This document shows positions 17,500 through 26,336 of a stretch of 64,000 bases of DNA, piece after piece. Under the pieces are notes generated by a model. The model was not told the origin of the DNA and ran no database searches. It saw nothing but the letters and a program-made list of their open reading frames with translations. Where the stretch lies: positions 1 through 64,000 of the forward strand of contig JBLLNP010000004.1 in assembly GCA_048058975.1 (NCBI GenBank), written 5' to 3'. Made by a program: the position numbers and the translations under genes. This DNA is from RHLJ01 sp048058975. GTDB lineage: Bacteria; Bacteroidota; Rhodothermia; Balneolales; Balneolaceae. The number at the start of each line of letters is the position of its first letter. Within the stretch, counting starts at the first letter, position 1.

Positions 17500-18001
17500 A
17501 CATGTTCCCGTTTTACTATTTGTTTTAATTTTTTTTTCACATGGGTGTCTTCGCTATAGCTTTACCGGAACCTCGATCCCTGAAGGAGTAAACACTATCT
17601 ACATTCCTTTTTTCCCTGATCAATCAAACAGTGGGTTCGGGGATTTGAGTGATCGGTTAAACCTGGCTTTGATTGAACGGTTTGTAAATCAGAGCCGACT
17701 ACAACTTGCCAATAGCGAAAGTGATGCTGATGCCATACTAGATGGCTCTATTGTTAGTTACAGCAATCGTCCTTTTAGTATCGGTGGCGATGAACAGGCG
17801 AACCAAAACCAGATTTCGATCAGCGTTAGGGGAAGTTTTCAGTACAAAACTGATGAAGATGCTTTGTGGAACAAATCATTTACCGGGACTTTTACTTTCG
17901 ATCCTACAGATGATCCTGTAAACGGTGAACAGGAAGCTGCTGATGAGGCGCTCGAACAAATTGCAAACGACATGTTTAATGACGCGGTGAGCAGTTGGTA
18001 A
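17486..18001 (+). CDS. lptE: LptE-like LPS assembly lipoprotein
   Basis: A 171-residue lipoprotein (lipobox cysteine C21 in FFSHGCLRYSF). The sequence GCLRYSFTGTSIPEGVNTIY followed by FFPDQSNSGFGDLSDRLN is characteristic of the LptE-family proteins of Bacteroidota and relatives, which plug the LptD barrel in the outer membrane. The position after an enhancer-binding protein and before a TPR gene is a common arrangement in this group (from memory). It starts inside the preceding gene. Confidence 0.82.
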   Translation: MAWRKHVPVLLFVLIFFSHGCLRYSFTGTSIPEGVNTIYIPFFPDQSNSGFGDLSDRLNLALIERFVNQSRLQLANSESDADAILDGSIVSYSNRPFSIGGDEQANQNQISISVRGSFQYKTDEDALWNKSFTGTFTFDPTDDPVNGEQEAADEALEQIANDMFNDAVSSW

Positions 18002-18047
18002 TTCCTTTTGTATGTAATAGCGAGTCACAGTATTATTGCAAATAGTT

Positions 18048-18650
18048 ATGCAAACGTTACCATTCAATATTCCGAAATCTCTCTCCTCTTACGTTGAAAA
18101 ATTTGAGGAAGACCCGAAGGGTGTAACGAAAAAATTACATCGGCATATTAAAAAGCGTGACCCGGACGCTGTAGGACATTTTCTTTTAGCTTGGTTTTAT
18201 CATCTTCAGGAAGAAAATCAAAAAGCTATTAAAGAGGCGTTGATAGCTAAAACCTATGCTCCGGGGAGTCCTTTAATGGAGCACTTACACTATTTTTTGG
18301 TTCACCCGGAGTTATTTGAAGCTTCCATACCCAAAACAGAATACAGCTCTCAAAGAAGGTTACAACAGGCTTCCCGGACATCCCCTATTCTGGATTTGGA
18401 TCGCCTAATAGAAATGCTGGAAGCTGTAGAATCTCAACGGATTCAAATATCAATGGATGGGGAAGATGGACCCGATTTAAGTGAAGAATCTACTGAAATA
18501 GAGGACATTATCTCTGAGACTCTCGCAAGAATCCATGTAACACAGGGAAATAAAAAGGAAGCTATTAAAATGTATGAGCGGCTCATCACCATCAATGAAG
18601 AAAAAGCCGACGAATACACTACTGAGATTTCAAAGTTGAAGGAAAGTTAA
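18048..18650 (+). CDS. TPR-like helical protein, 200 aa
   Basis: I use the ATG at 18048 rather than an in-frame TTG at 18036. The protein is soluble and helical, without a signal peptide. A TPR-type pair is visible at the C-terminus (ETLARIHVTQGNKKEAIKMYERL) and another helical pair near 40-65 (AVGHFLLAWFYHLQEENQKAIKEA). It probably serves as a protein-interaction module. Its last 4 bases overlap the end of the convergent hydrolase gene. Confidence 0.75.
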   Translation: MQTLPFNIPKSLSSYVEKFEEDPKGVTKKLHRHIKKRDPDAVGHFLLAWFYHLQEENQKAIKEALIAKTYAPGSPLMEHLHYFLVHPELFEASIPKTEYSSQRRLQQASRTSPILDLDRLIEMLEAVESQRIQISMDGEDGPDLSEESTEIEDIISETLARIHVTQGNKKEAIKMYERLITINEEKADEYTTEISKLKES

Positions 18651-19282
18651 CCCTTTACAAATGGATTATACTTCTTCTCATGAGCTATGGTTGTTGCAGG
18701 TCCATGGCCCGGATAAACGGTAGTCTCACCGGGTAAAGAAAACAACTTCTCCTTTATTGATTTCTCCAGTACCTCAAAATCTCCCTTGTATAAATCTGTT
18801 CTTCCTATACTTTCCCGGAAAAGAGCGTCCCCGGCGATTAAGAAACCTTCTTCTTTAAAATACAGTGATGTATGATCCGGTGAATGCCCAGGGGTGTATA
18901 AACATTCAAACTCGAAGCCGCATATCTTTAAAATGCCTTCTGAAGGTAGGGGTTCTGGAGTAAAACTAAATCCAACCTGATTCAATCCAAACATAGTAGC
19001 CTGATTACCAAAGTTTTCCCACAAAAAAAGATCTTCTGTATTTAAATAGACCGGGAGATCAAAATCTTTGAGTACTCTCTGCAAGCCTAATACATGATCG
19101 ACATGAGCATGTGTTAGCACAATGGCTATTAGTGTAAGACCATTTTCGAGCAAGTACGCATTAAAATTTTTGAATTCGGCTTCATTAGAGAAGCCCGGAT
19201 CTATTACAATACTTTCTCTCTCTGATGAAATCAGATAGGTGTTTTCCAAAAAGGGACCGACTTCAAACTTTTTTATCTGCAT
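18647..19282 (-). CDS. Metallo-beta-lactamase-fold hydrolase (glyoxalase II-like)
   Basis: A 211-residue protein with the full metal set of the glyoxalase II-like branch: H58, H60, D62 and H63 in THAHVDHVLG, a later histidine in YTPGHSPDHTS, the bridging aspartate in IAGDALFRESIGRTD, and the final histidine in VYPGHGP. Likely a thioester hydrolase; the substrate is not certain. A terminator for rpmE stands just upstream. Confidence 0.88.
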   Translation of the reverse strand: MQIKKFEVGPFLENTYLISSERESIVIDPGFSNEAEFKNFNAYLLENGLTLIAIVLTHAHVDHVLGLQRVLKDFDLPVYLNTEDLFLWENFGNQATMFGLNQVGFSFTPEPLPSEGILKICGFEFECLYTPGHSPDHTSLYFKEEGFLIAGDALFRESIGRTDLYKGDFEVLEKSIKEKLFSLPGETTVYPGHGPATTIAHEKKYNPFVKG

Positions 19283-19292
19283 AGCTGAAAAT

Positions 19293-19325
19293 AAAAAAGG
19301 ATGTCACCATTTCTGATGCATCCTT
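19293..19325 (-). terminator. Intrinsic terminator of rpmE
   Basis: On the minus strand GGATG and CATCC close an imperfect hairpin with a GAAA loop, followed by six T. It lies 23 bases past the rpmE stop. Confidence 0.72.
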
Positions 19326-19347
19326 TCAAAATTTGTAAGAAAATTTC

Positions 19348-19560
19348 TTATTGCTTTTTGTCGTACATGCGCTTAAAGCGATCTACACGGCCTGCCTTAG
19401 CAGTAAAAGACTTACGGGTATAAAAAGGGTGATTAGTTGAATCAATCTCACTCTTATATATTCCATCAGCAGTTTTAAGTGTGCTGCGGGTCTTAATCTC
19501 AGAACCGTCACTTAGAACAACGGTGATTTCTTTGTAATCCGGATGAATTCCTGTTTTCAT
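19348..19560 (-). CDS. rpmE: 50S ribosomal protein bL31
   Basis: A 70-residue protein with the bL31 frame: MKTGIHPDYKEITV at the start, then TRSTLKT, and the signature STNHPFYTRKSFTAKAGRVD at about 40-60. It has no cysteines, so it is the zinc-free (C-minus) form. It is monocistronic, with its own terminator. Confidence 0.93.
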   Translation of the reverse strand: MKTGIHPDYKEITVVLSDGSEIKTRSTLKTADGIYKSEIDSTNHPFYTRKSFTAKAGRVDRFKRMYDKKQ

Positions 19561-19632
19561 AATTTCTTTACTTCCTTCAGTTTTTGGGAAAGGCTTTAAA
19601 TATAAGACTATCTTTAAGCGAATTCAATCATT

Positions 19633-21138
19633 TTATACTTCAAAATCATTGAAATCTGAATTATCTAAATCACTGAATGAAGAAAACATGGAACTTACCA
19701 TATCGGAGTACAAAGTTTCGTCATCTAAATCTTGTTTACTTAACATAGAATTTTGATGCAAAGCTTCTAAGACCAAATCCATCCACGAGTAAAGCTCTGA
19801 TTCAGAAGTTGATTTAACCTGCTTCCCGACAAGCTCTTTTAACCCGGACACTTTATTCAACACTTTGAAATACTCTTTATCTGGAAGAATATCAGGTATA
19901 TTGATTTCATTACCTGCAGAAAACCAATCTGTTATTGCTTTGTAGCTGCTTTTTTCTTCTTCAGAACGACTTTGAGGATCCGGGAAATATTTTCTGAATG
20001 TTTTACTGATTGATCTTCCGATAATATGCTTTGCAACACTGATAGCACCTTCCTGCTCGCCTTCATATACGAGTTCCAGCTTTCCGGTTAGTGCCGGAAT
20101 CATATGATACACATCGGCAATACGAATCGAAGTTTCCGTTTCCCTGTTAAGAACAGCTCTTCTTTCAGCAGAAGAAATTATTTGCTCCATTGCTGTGATC
20201 GTCATGCGTGTGGAAACTCCACTTTTCTGATCTACATAATCTGAGTCCCTTGCCTCGAAAGCCGCTCGCTCTATTATCTCACGATATACATCCGAAACAT
20301 GTACTTTGATTTCATCCTCGCGATTATCCCAAGCCTCTTGTTTGGTAATGTTTATTCCGATCTCCAACTCTTTTGGGTAATGTGTAATGATCTGTGCGTC
20401 AATTCTGTCTTTAAGAGGAGTGATTATATTTCCACGATTGGTATAATCTTCCGGATTCGCAGAAAAAGCCATCGAAATATCCAGCGGAATTCGAACATTG
20501 AACCCTCGGATCTGAATATCTCTTTCTTGCATAATATTAAGCAGGGCTACCTGGATTCGTGGCTGTAAATCAGGGAGCTCATTGATCACGAAAATCCCTC
20601 TGTTGGCGCGCGGAATCAATCCAAAGTTAATAGCCTTTTCGTCTGCCAGGTTAAGTTTGTGAGTAGCCGCTTTAATGGGATCAATGTCTCCGATAAGGTC
20701 AGCAACTGTGGTATCGGGTGTTGCCAGTTTTTCTCCATACCTATGAGAACGATGAACCCATTCAATGGGAGTTTCATCTCCTTTCTCATCAATCAATTCT
20801 TTTGCAAATCTTGATAATGGCTTAAACGGGTCGTCATTAATTTCTGAGCCTCCAACTACAGGCATATATTCATCTAAAAACTGAACCAGCATGCGTAGAA
20901 TTCTGGTTTTTGCCTGACCTCTAAGTCCTAGCAAAATCATGTCGTGCCGAGAGAGCAGCGCATGTTGAATTTGAGGTAGTACAGTTTTCTCATAACCTAA
21001 AATTCCTTCGAATATCGCCCCTCCATTTCTCATTTTTTTAATGAGATTCTTTCGTATTTCATCTTTTACTGAGACTGATACCCACCCGCTTTCTTTTAGC
21101 TCTTTTAATGTGCTTACTTTGTTGTGTAGATCTTTCAT
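19633..21138 (-). CDS. AAA+ ATPase of the ChlI/MoxR-like class
   Basis: A 501-residue AAA+ protein. The P-loop is the unusual GLRGQAKT at 71-78. The Walker B region is RGIFVINELPDLQPRIQVAL, and the ChlI-like sensor block MAFSANPEDYTNRGN follows. The remainder is a helical lid and a long acidic C-terminal extension. Such ATPases usually work with a von Willebrand A-domain partner as an insertion machine. No such partner is adjacent, so its client is unknown. Confidence 0.85.
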   Translation of the reverse strand: MKDLHNKVSTLKELKESGWVSVSVKDEIRKNLIKKMRNGGAIFEGILGYEKTVLPQIQHALLSRHDMILLGLRGQAKTRILRMLVQFLDEYMPVVGGSEINDDPFKPLSRFAKELIDEKGDETPIEWVHRSHRYGEKLATPDTTVADLIGDIDPIKAATHKLNLADEKAINFGLIPRANRGIFVINELPDLQPRIQVALLNIMQERDIQIRGFNVRIPLDISMAFSANPEDYTNRGNIITPLKDRIDAQIITHYPKELEIGINITKQEAWDNREDEIKVHVSDVYREIIERAAFEARDSDYVDQKSGVSTRMTITAMEQIISSAERRAVLNRETETSIRIADVYHMIPALTGKLELVYEGEQEGAISVAKHIIGRSISKTFRKYFPDPQSRSEEEKSSYKAITDWFSAGNEINIPDILPDKEYFKVLNKVSGLKELVGKQVKSTSESELYSWMDLVLEALHQNSMLSKQDLDDETLYSDMVSSMFSSFSDLDNSDFNDFEV

Positions 21139-21206
21139 TATGAATGTGTGAAGGGATTTCTAGTGCTTAACTTTCCCAAATAAGTAATCATTCACTTTTT
21201 TAGAAA

Positions 21207-22466
21207 TTAATCTATCGCGATAGTTAGTGCCTTGGATTTAACTAAGGTTTCTTCCCATTCTTCCTCAGGAATAGAATCGCTGGTAATTGCGCCGCCAACC
21301 GGAAAAACCAATTTCCCTTTTTCGATGATGGCTGTCCTTATCACCACATTAAAATCGAAACCCTGCTCAGGAGTTATATATCCAATCGCTCCCGAATAAA
21401 TCCCTCTCTTGTAATCTTCCAAAGTTTCAATGGCCTTCATCGCCGAAATTTTGGGAGCGCCTGTCATTGACCCCATCGGAAAACAAGCTTTGATAATCTC
21501 AACTGAATTCTGGTCTGATTCTACCTCACATTGAACCGTTGACACCAATTGATGAACGGTCTCAAAACTTTGAACTTCGAATAGATTTTTCACTTTTACT
21601 GAACCTTTTTTGGCGATCCTGCTAAGATCGTTCCGAACCAAATCAACAATCATTAGATTCTCGGCTCTATTTTTTTCGGAGTTAAGAAGTTCCTCCCGAT
21701 GTTTTTCATCATCTTTTCCATTTCGGGATAATGTTCCCTTAATTGGTTGAGACCACACTTTATTACCTTTTCTGGAAAGGAATCTTTCAGGAGAAGAAGA
21801 ACATACTGTTACTCCATCTATCTGGATAAATGATGCAAATGGCACCGGCCCTAGTGCACGCATTTTTTTGTATAACTGAAACTCATCTCCCTCGAACGTA
21901 AACTCCAAAGCATGTGAAACATTAATCTCATAAAAATCTCCCTCAGCAATATGTCGCTGTGCCTTTTCTATTTTTTTGAGGTATTCTTGCTTATCAATAC
22001 TGATTTTGGGTTCAACAAAAATCTCATCCGTAGGCACTTCTGGTACTATATAATCTGTTAGAATACCCTTCAGAACACGTATTTCTTCCTGATTTGTAAT
22101 TTCTACCAAGAGCCCCGGAACCATAAAAAACATATCGGGGGCAGAGCTAATAGCTGGATTCTTTGAATCTAAATCTTCGATATAGTTCTTTAAATCATAC
22201 CCCAAATAACCAAAAAGCCAATCTTTATGTTGTTGGGTAAATTCACTTAACGCAACCCAGGGATTTCCTCTAGTTTTACGTACTTCCTTACCATCCCAAA
22301 TGATTAGCTCATCTCCATGGCTTTTAATCCACGCATTAGGTTGAGCCGCGAGATAAGATTTAGTACTTGCCGGATGGTCTTTTTTTTGAGAATCCAGAAA
22401 AACTACTGGTCCGTGCCTCCTTTTTTGGTTAATTAAACCTGATATGTATTCAATGTATTCTGGCAT
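21207..22466 (-). CDS. pabB: Aminodeoxychorismate synthase component I / anthranilate synthase-like enzyme
   Basis: A 419-residue chorismate-binding enzyme that makes 4-amino-4-deoxychorismate for folate, or anthranilate. The C-terminal chorismate domain is intact: PFASFIQIDGVTVCSSSPERFL, QPIKGTLSRNGKD, ENLMIVDLVRNDLSRI and GSMTGAPKISAM. The tryptophan-feedback motif of TrpE is not evident, which favours PabB. No glutamine amidotransferase partner is nearby. Divergent from pyrD, 76 bp apart. Confidence 0.87.
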   Translation of the reverse strand: MPEYIEYISGLINQKRRHGPVVFLDSQKKDHPASTKSYLAAQPNAWIKSHGDELIIWDGKEVRKTRGNPWVALSEFTQQHKDWLFGYLGYDLKNYIEDLDSKNPAISSAPDMFFMVPGLLVEITNQEEIRVLKGILTDYIVPEVPTDEIFVEPKISIDKQEYLKKIEKAQRHIAEGDFYEINVSHALEFTFEGDEFQLYKKMRALGPVPFASFIQIDGVTVCSSSPERFLSRKGNKVWSQPIKGTLSRNGKDDEKHREELLNSEKNRAENLMIVDLVRNDLSRIAKKGSVKVKNLFEVQSFETVHQLVSTVQCEVESDQNSVEIIKACFPMGSMTGAPKISAMKAIETLEDYKRGIYSGAIGYITPEQGFDFNVVIRTAIIEKGKLVFPVGGAITSDSIPEEEWEETLVKSKALTIAID

Positions 22467-22542
22467 AAATTAAAAGATGATGATACGGCTTCTCTCCCTT
22501 TTTTTGCAGGCTTTTCCTTATCATTGTTAGAAATTTCTACGG

Positions 22543-23577
22543 ATGTTCTATAAGTCACTATTCAAACCTATTCTTTTCAGGAAAGATGCCGAATCGGCAC
22601 ATGAATCAGCCGTTAGCTTTTCCGCTAAAACCAGTTCTTCTTCTTTCCTTAAAACTTCTGCTAAACTGTTTTATGGATTTGAACATCCGGGTTTAAGAAG
22701 AGATTTTTTTGGGTTGAGATTCCCGAATCCTATCGGTCTTGCTGCCGGTTTTGATAAAAACGGAGAGACCCCTCTGGCTATGCAAGCACTCGGTTTTGGT
22801 TTTGTTGAAGTGGGAAGTATTACAGCTCAACCATCTAAAGGAAACCCAAAACCCCGTGCATTCAGGTTGCCGGAAGATTACTCCTTAATTAACAGAATGG
22901 GGCTTAATAACCAGGGGGCTGGAGCGGTAGTAAAAAGACTTTCCTCTATAAAGTTGGATATCCCACTCGGTGTGAACATTGCAAAAACAAATGATGCAAA
23001 TATTCATGGTGATGCAGCAATTCAGGATTATCTTTTCAGTTATGAGCTTGCAAATACAGTAGCTGATTATATCACAGTAAATATTTCATGTCCTAATACC
23101 GGAGAGGGAAAAACATTCGAAGATCCGGATGCTCTGGAGGCTTTATTATCCGGTCTTGGAATCACAAAAGAAGGTAGAAAACCAACCTTAGTTAAATTTT
23201 CAGTTGATACCGATAAAGCAACTCTAGAAACTTTGGTTGAAATATGCGAGCGATATTCTATAGCCGGTTATGTGGCTACAAACACTTCGTCCAATAGATC
23301 TAACCTCAATACTTCGAAGGACAAGCTTCAGGAAATTGGTAATGGGGGATTAAGTGGTCGAGCGATCGCTAAATCTAGTACACAAGTTGTAGGCTGGCTT
23401 GATGAAATGCTCCAAGGAACAAAACCAATCATAGGTGTTGGCGGAATTGATAGCCCTGAATCTGCAATAGAGAAGTTTGACGCTGGAGCTAGCTTAATTC
23501 AGATTTATACAGGCTTGGTGTATGAAGGTCCCGTACTCATCAAAAAAATCAAGAAAGAATTAGCCAGACTAAACTAG
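22543..23577 (+). CDS. pyrD: Quinone-dependent dihydroorotate dehydrogenase (class 2)
   Basis: Oxidises dihydroorotate to orotate for pyrimidine synthesis, passing electrons to membrane quinone. The 344-residue length and the N-terminal helical region (LFKPILFRKDAESAHESAV) are those of class 2. FMN motifs are present: IGLAAGFDKNGE at 64-75 and VEVGSITAQPSKGNPKPRAF. The catalytic base is serine S182 in NISCPNTGEG. The gene converges on the TPR lipoprotein with a 4-bp overlap. Confidence 0.97.
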   Translation: MFYKSLFKPILFRKDAESAHESAVSFSAKTSSSSFLKTSAKLFYGFEHPGLRRDFFGLRFPNPIGLAAGFDKNGETPLAMQALGFGFVEVGSITAQPSKGNPKPRAFRLPEDYSLINRMGLNNQGAGAVVKRLSSIKLDIPLGVNIAKTNDANIHGDAAIQDYLFSYELANTVADYITVNISCPNTGEGKTFEDPDALEALLSGLGITKEGRKPTLVKFSVDTDKATLETLVEICERYSIAGYVATNTSSNRSNLNTSKDKLQEIGNGGLSGRAIAKSSTQVVGWLDEMLQGTKPIIGVGGIDSPESAIEKFDAGASLIQIYTGLVYEGPVLIKKIKKELARLN

Positions 23578-26303
23578 GGAACCAAATTGAAAGTAAGTTC
23601 ACAACTTACAGGCGCAGCCTCACCTTCAACAAGAACCGGATCAAAAGTAAGATTTTGATCTATGGCGGTAATAAAAGCATCGATTAGTTCTTGTGTCTGA
23701 GTTTCTGATGAGAGCTTAAACTCATCAATAATTCCACGAATATTTATAAAGAAGAGAAAACTAATTTCCTTTTCCTGAAATTCTTCAGGGAAATTCACTG
23801 TGTTCAAAAAGTTGTCCGTTCCACCTCTTATATAAACTTCTTGTTCTATCTCGGTACAGCTCAAGTACTCGGTGGAAGGATTCAAGTCCGGCTCCACATT
23901 CCCGATTGGGTTTTCCTGAGTTAGCTCTTCAGGAAGACTAAATTCGGAGTTTAATGTGTTGATCTGACCCGCTAATACCGATTGGCTATAATTTGCTAAA
24001 AAAGTGGTAATCGAACTTCGGGTAGAATCCCAATATTCTCCCCGATAAGGAAACAAAGGCCTGAAATCCGGTGGGGTAAGGGTCGAGTCCAAAAGACTTG
24101 AATAGTACAAGCTGTCTGATATGGATAGATTTGTATCTGCAAGAGCAATGCGCGCAGAATCTTTCTGGTTTGCTAACTTTTCTAAAGAGTTTTCCCAGCT
24201 ATTATTTACCTGATTCCATGTTGTAAGATTTTCAGCAAATCCGGAGTCTTTTTTTGCTACCACGATGTAGGTTTGAATAGCATCATAAAGTGCGCGCGCA
24301 GCTATCATTGTCCCTCTGTTTTCTTTTTCAAACTCAACCAATGAACCTGCTTTTGTTGTATCTGATAAAGATTCATTTTCGATGATAGAGAAGTAGTCTG
24401 CTTTGGGATCTCGTTCTGTTTCTTCATCCAAGTTTGGCCGTTCAAAACCATAGGTTTCAATAACTCTATCCGCGTATATAGAGTTGGGATACTTATTTAA
24501 TAGTTCTTTCGCTCTTTCCTCAGCTTTATCATTCTCATTTTTGATTGCATACAATTCAGACAACGAATACAAAGAGACAGGGGCGACCCCACTTTGGGGA
24601 CGTTCTTCCAAAACTTTTATAAAGTAGGTTTCAGCACTATCAGGAAGGTTAAGCGACAGGAAGAATAGGTTTCCAAGCTCGTAATTTAGTGAGGCTAAAT
24701 CTTCCCTGACCGAATCCTGTTCTTTTGGAGTAAATGGAATTCCACTTAAATCAATATTTATGAACACCTGATTATTATTTCCTCTTGATATTCCGGAATT
24801 ATTTTCACCCTCCTGACTCTGAGCTATCACTTCATTAACAATCAATGACGAAATTCTCCAGTTATCAACAAGAGGCCTGCCCCCCCAAACCGCATTAAAC
24901 TGTTGAGAAGCTTCTGCAATCAGAACAGGGTTTTTGTGGCTTAGAAATCCATTACGTTCTGTATTTTGTTGCTGATTATTCTGGCCGCCGGGTGCATCTA
25001 CATTTATAAGAGTATTACGCCGTTCTTCCTGCTCTTTTTGAAGGCGGGCTATTTCTTCTCTTTTTTGATTTTCCAACACCACTAATACCGAGTCGAATTC
25101 ATCCTGAGGTAATAATCCAAGCCATAAAAGACTATCCTGAAGATGAATTTCATTTTTTAATCGAGCGTAATCACCAAACGAAACCGCCAGTTCATCAGCA
25201 TTATAGTCTTCAGGCAATTCTTCTCTACTCACATTTACCTGTGCAGATGAGTCGTAATAAGCAGCGGCCAGCTCAAAATTGTTATATTCAAACCGATTTA
25301 TTTCTGCTAATCCGTAGTAAACCCTGGCTCGGGTTACCTGGCCTGGTTTTACTCTGGGATCTCTCAAAATATCAATATAAATCTCTTCGGCTTTTTTATA
25401 GTTGCCTCTGTCCAGCTCCGTTTTACCGAGTTCATAATTAAGCTCAGAGATAAACTCCGTGTTCTTGTCATCCCGAACCATACTGGAAAACACTTTATAT
25501 GCTTCGTCTGAGTTACCAAGAGCACGGGCTACCTCTGCTTTCTTTTTTTGCGCCTCAAACTGTATGTCGTAATTGGTATAATTTTTTGTTACTTGATCAT
25601 AGGCAGCAAAAGCTTCCTCATTATTGCCAAGAATCTCATGAATTTGACCGATTAGAAAATACCCTCGTTCCTTATATGCCTTTTTTGGGAGTTTGGGTAC
25701 AGAGTGAGTCAATTGGTCTATTGCATTCACCCAGTTCTTTCTTTCTACATAATGTTCTGCCAGTACAACCCGAACCTGAAATTCCAGTCCCTCTTTCCAC
25801 TCTCCATCATACAAGGAAAGCTGTTCCGTTAGATATTGAACACCTTGATTATGAACTCTAAGCTCTAATAGTACCCTCCCTTTCCAATATACAGCACGTT
25901 GCTTCATTACTTCATTTTCAGAAGAAATGTAGAGTTCATCAAATTTCTCATCTGCAGAAAAGTATTCCTTACGATAGAAGTAAGACTTCCCAATTATTTC
26001 CAGGGCATCATCAACCCATTTGGTTTCATCATATTTTCGAAGGATGTCTGCGCCTTTATCTATAGCATTCTGAAAATCCCCTGCACCTGCTCCAAGCGGG
26101 GTTTCGTGAATGCGGATTGGCTGAAGCGTGTTATATTTCCGTGCTTGTTCTTCAGATCTCTTTTGGCCTTGATTGAAGCTTTTTTTTGCGTTGTAAAAGG
26201 TATTATAGTAAGCGTTAAAGTCTCTAAAGTTAGACTTGAACGAAGTTTTACACCCCGTTAAAAAAAACACTACTAAAATTATACCTGTTAACTTTCGCAT
26301 CAA
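23574..26303 (-). CDS. Large TPR lipoprotein, PorW/SprE-like
   Basis: A 909-residue lipoprotein (signal ILVVFFLTGC; ATG at 26301-26303 or the next codon). After lipidation comes FRDFNAYYNTFYNAKKSFNQ, a signature I associate with the PorW/SprE proteins of the type IX secretion or gliding apparatus. About ten TPR units follow (for example AEIYIDILRDP, AAAYYDSSAQ, AETYFIKVLEERP). The last ~95 residues look like a TonB C-terminal-type domain (GGTDNFLNTVNFPEEF, FFINIRGIIDEFKLSSE). The T9SS assignment is inference, as no other T9SS gene is in the window. Confidence 0.7.
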   Translation of the reverse strand: MMRKLTGIILVVFFLTGCKTSFKSNFRDFNAYYNTFYNAKKSFNQGQKRSEEQARKYNTLQPIRIHETPLGAGAGDFQNAIDKGADILRKYDETKWVDDALEIIGKSYFYRKEYFSADEKFDELYISSENEVMKQRAVYWKGRVLLELRVHNQGVQYLTEQLSLYDGEWKEGLEFQVRVVLAEHYVERKNWVNAIDQLTHSVPKLPKKAYKERGYFLIGQIHEILGNNEEAFAAYDQVTKNYTNYDIQFEAQKKKAEVARALGNSDEAYKVFSSMVRDDKNTEFISELNYELGKTELDRGNYKKAEEIYIDILRDPRVKPGQVTRARVYYGLAEINRFEYNNFELAAAYYDSSAQVNVSREELPEDYNADELAVSFGDYARLKNEIHLQDSLLWLGLLPQDEFDSVLVVLENQKREEIARLQKEQEERRNTLINVDAPGGQNNQQQNTERNGFLSHKNPVLIAEASQQFNAVWGGRPLVDNWRISSLIVNEVIAQSQEGENNSGISRGNNNQVFINIDLSGIPFTPKEQDSVREDLASLNYELGNLFFLSLNLPDSAETYFIKVLEERPQSGVAPVSLYSLSELYAIKNENDKAEERAKELLNKYPNSIYADRVIETYGFERPNLDEETERDPKADYFSIIENESLSDTTKAGSLVEFEKENRGTMIAARALYDAIQTYIVVAKKDSGFAENLTTWNQVNNSWENSLEKLANQKDSARIALADTNLSISDSLYYSSLLDSTLTPPDFRPLFPYRGEYWDSTRSSITTFLANYSQSVLAGQINTLNSEFSLPEELTQENPIGNVEPDLNPSTEYLSCTEIEQEVYIRGGTDNFLNTVNFPEEFQEKEISFLFFINIRGIIDEFKLSSETQTQELIDAFITAIDQNLTFDPVLVEGEAAPVSCELTFNLVP

Positions 26304-26336
26304 TACTGTTGAATTTCGGCCTAAGAACGGCTGAGA

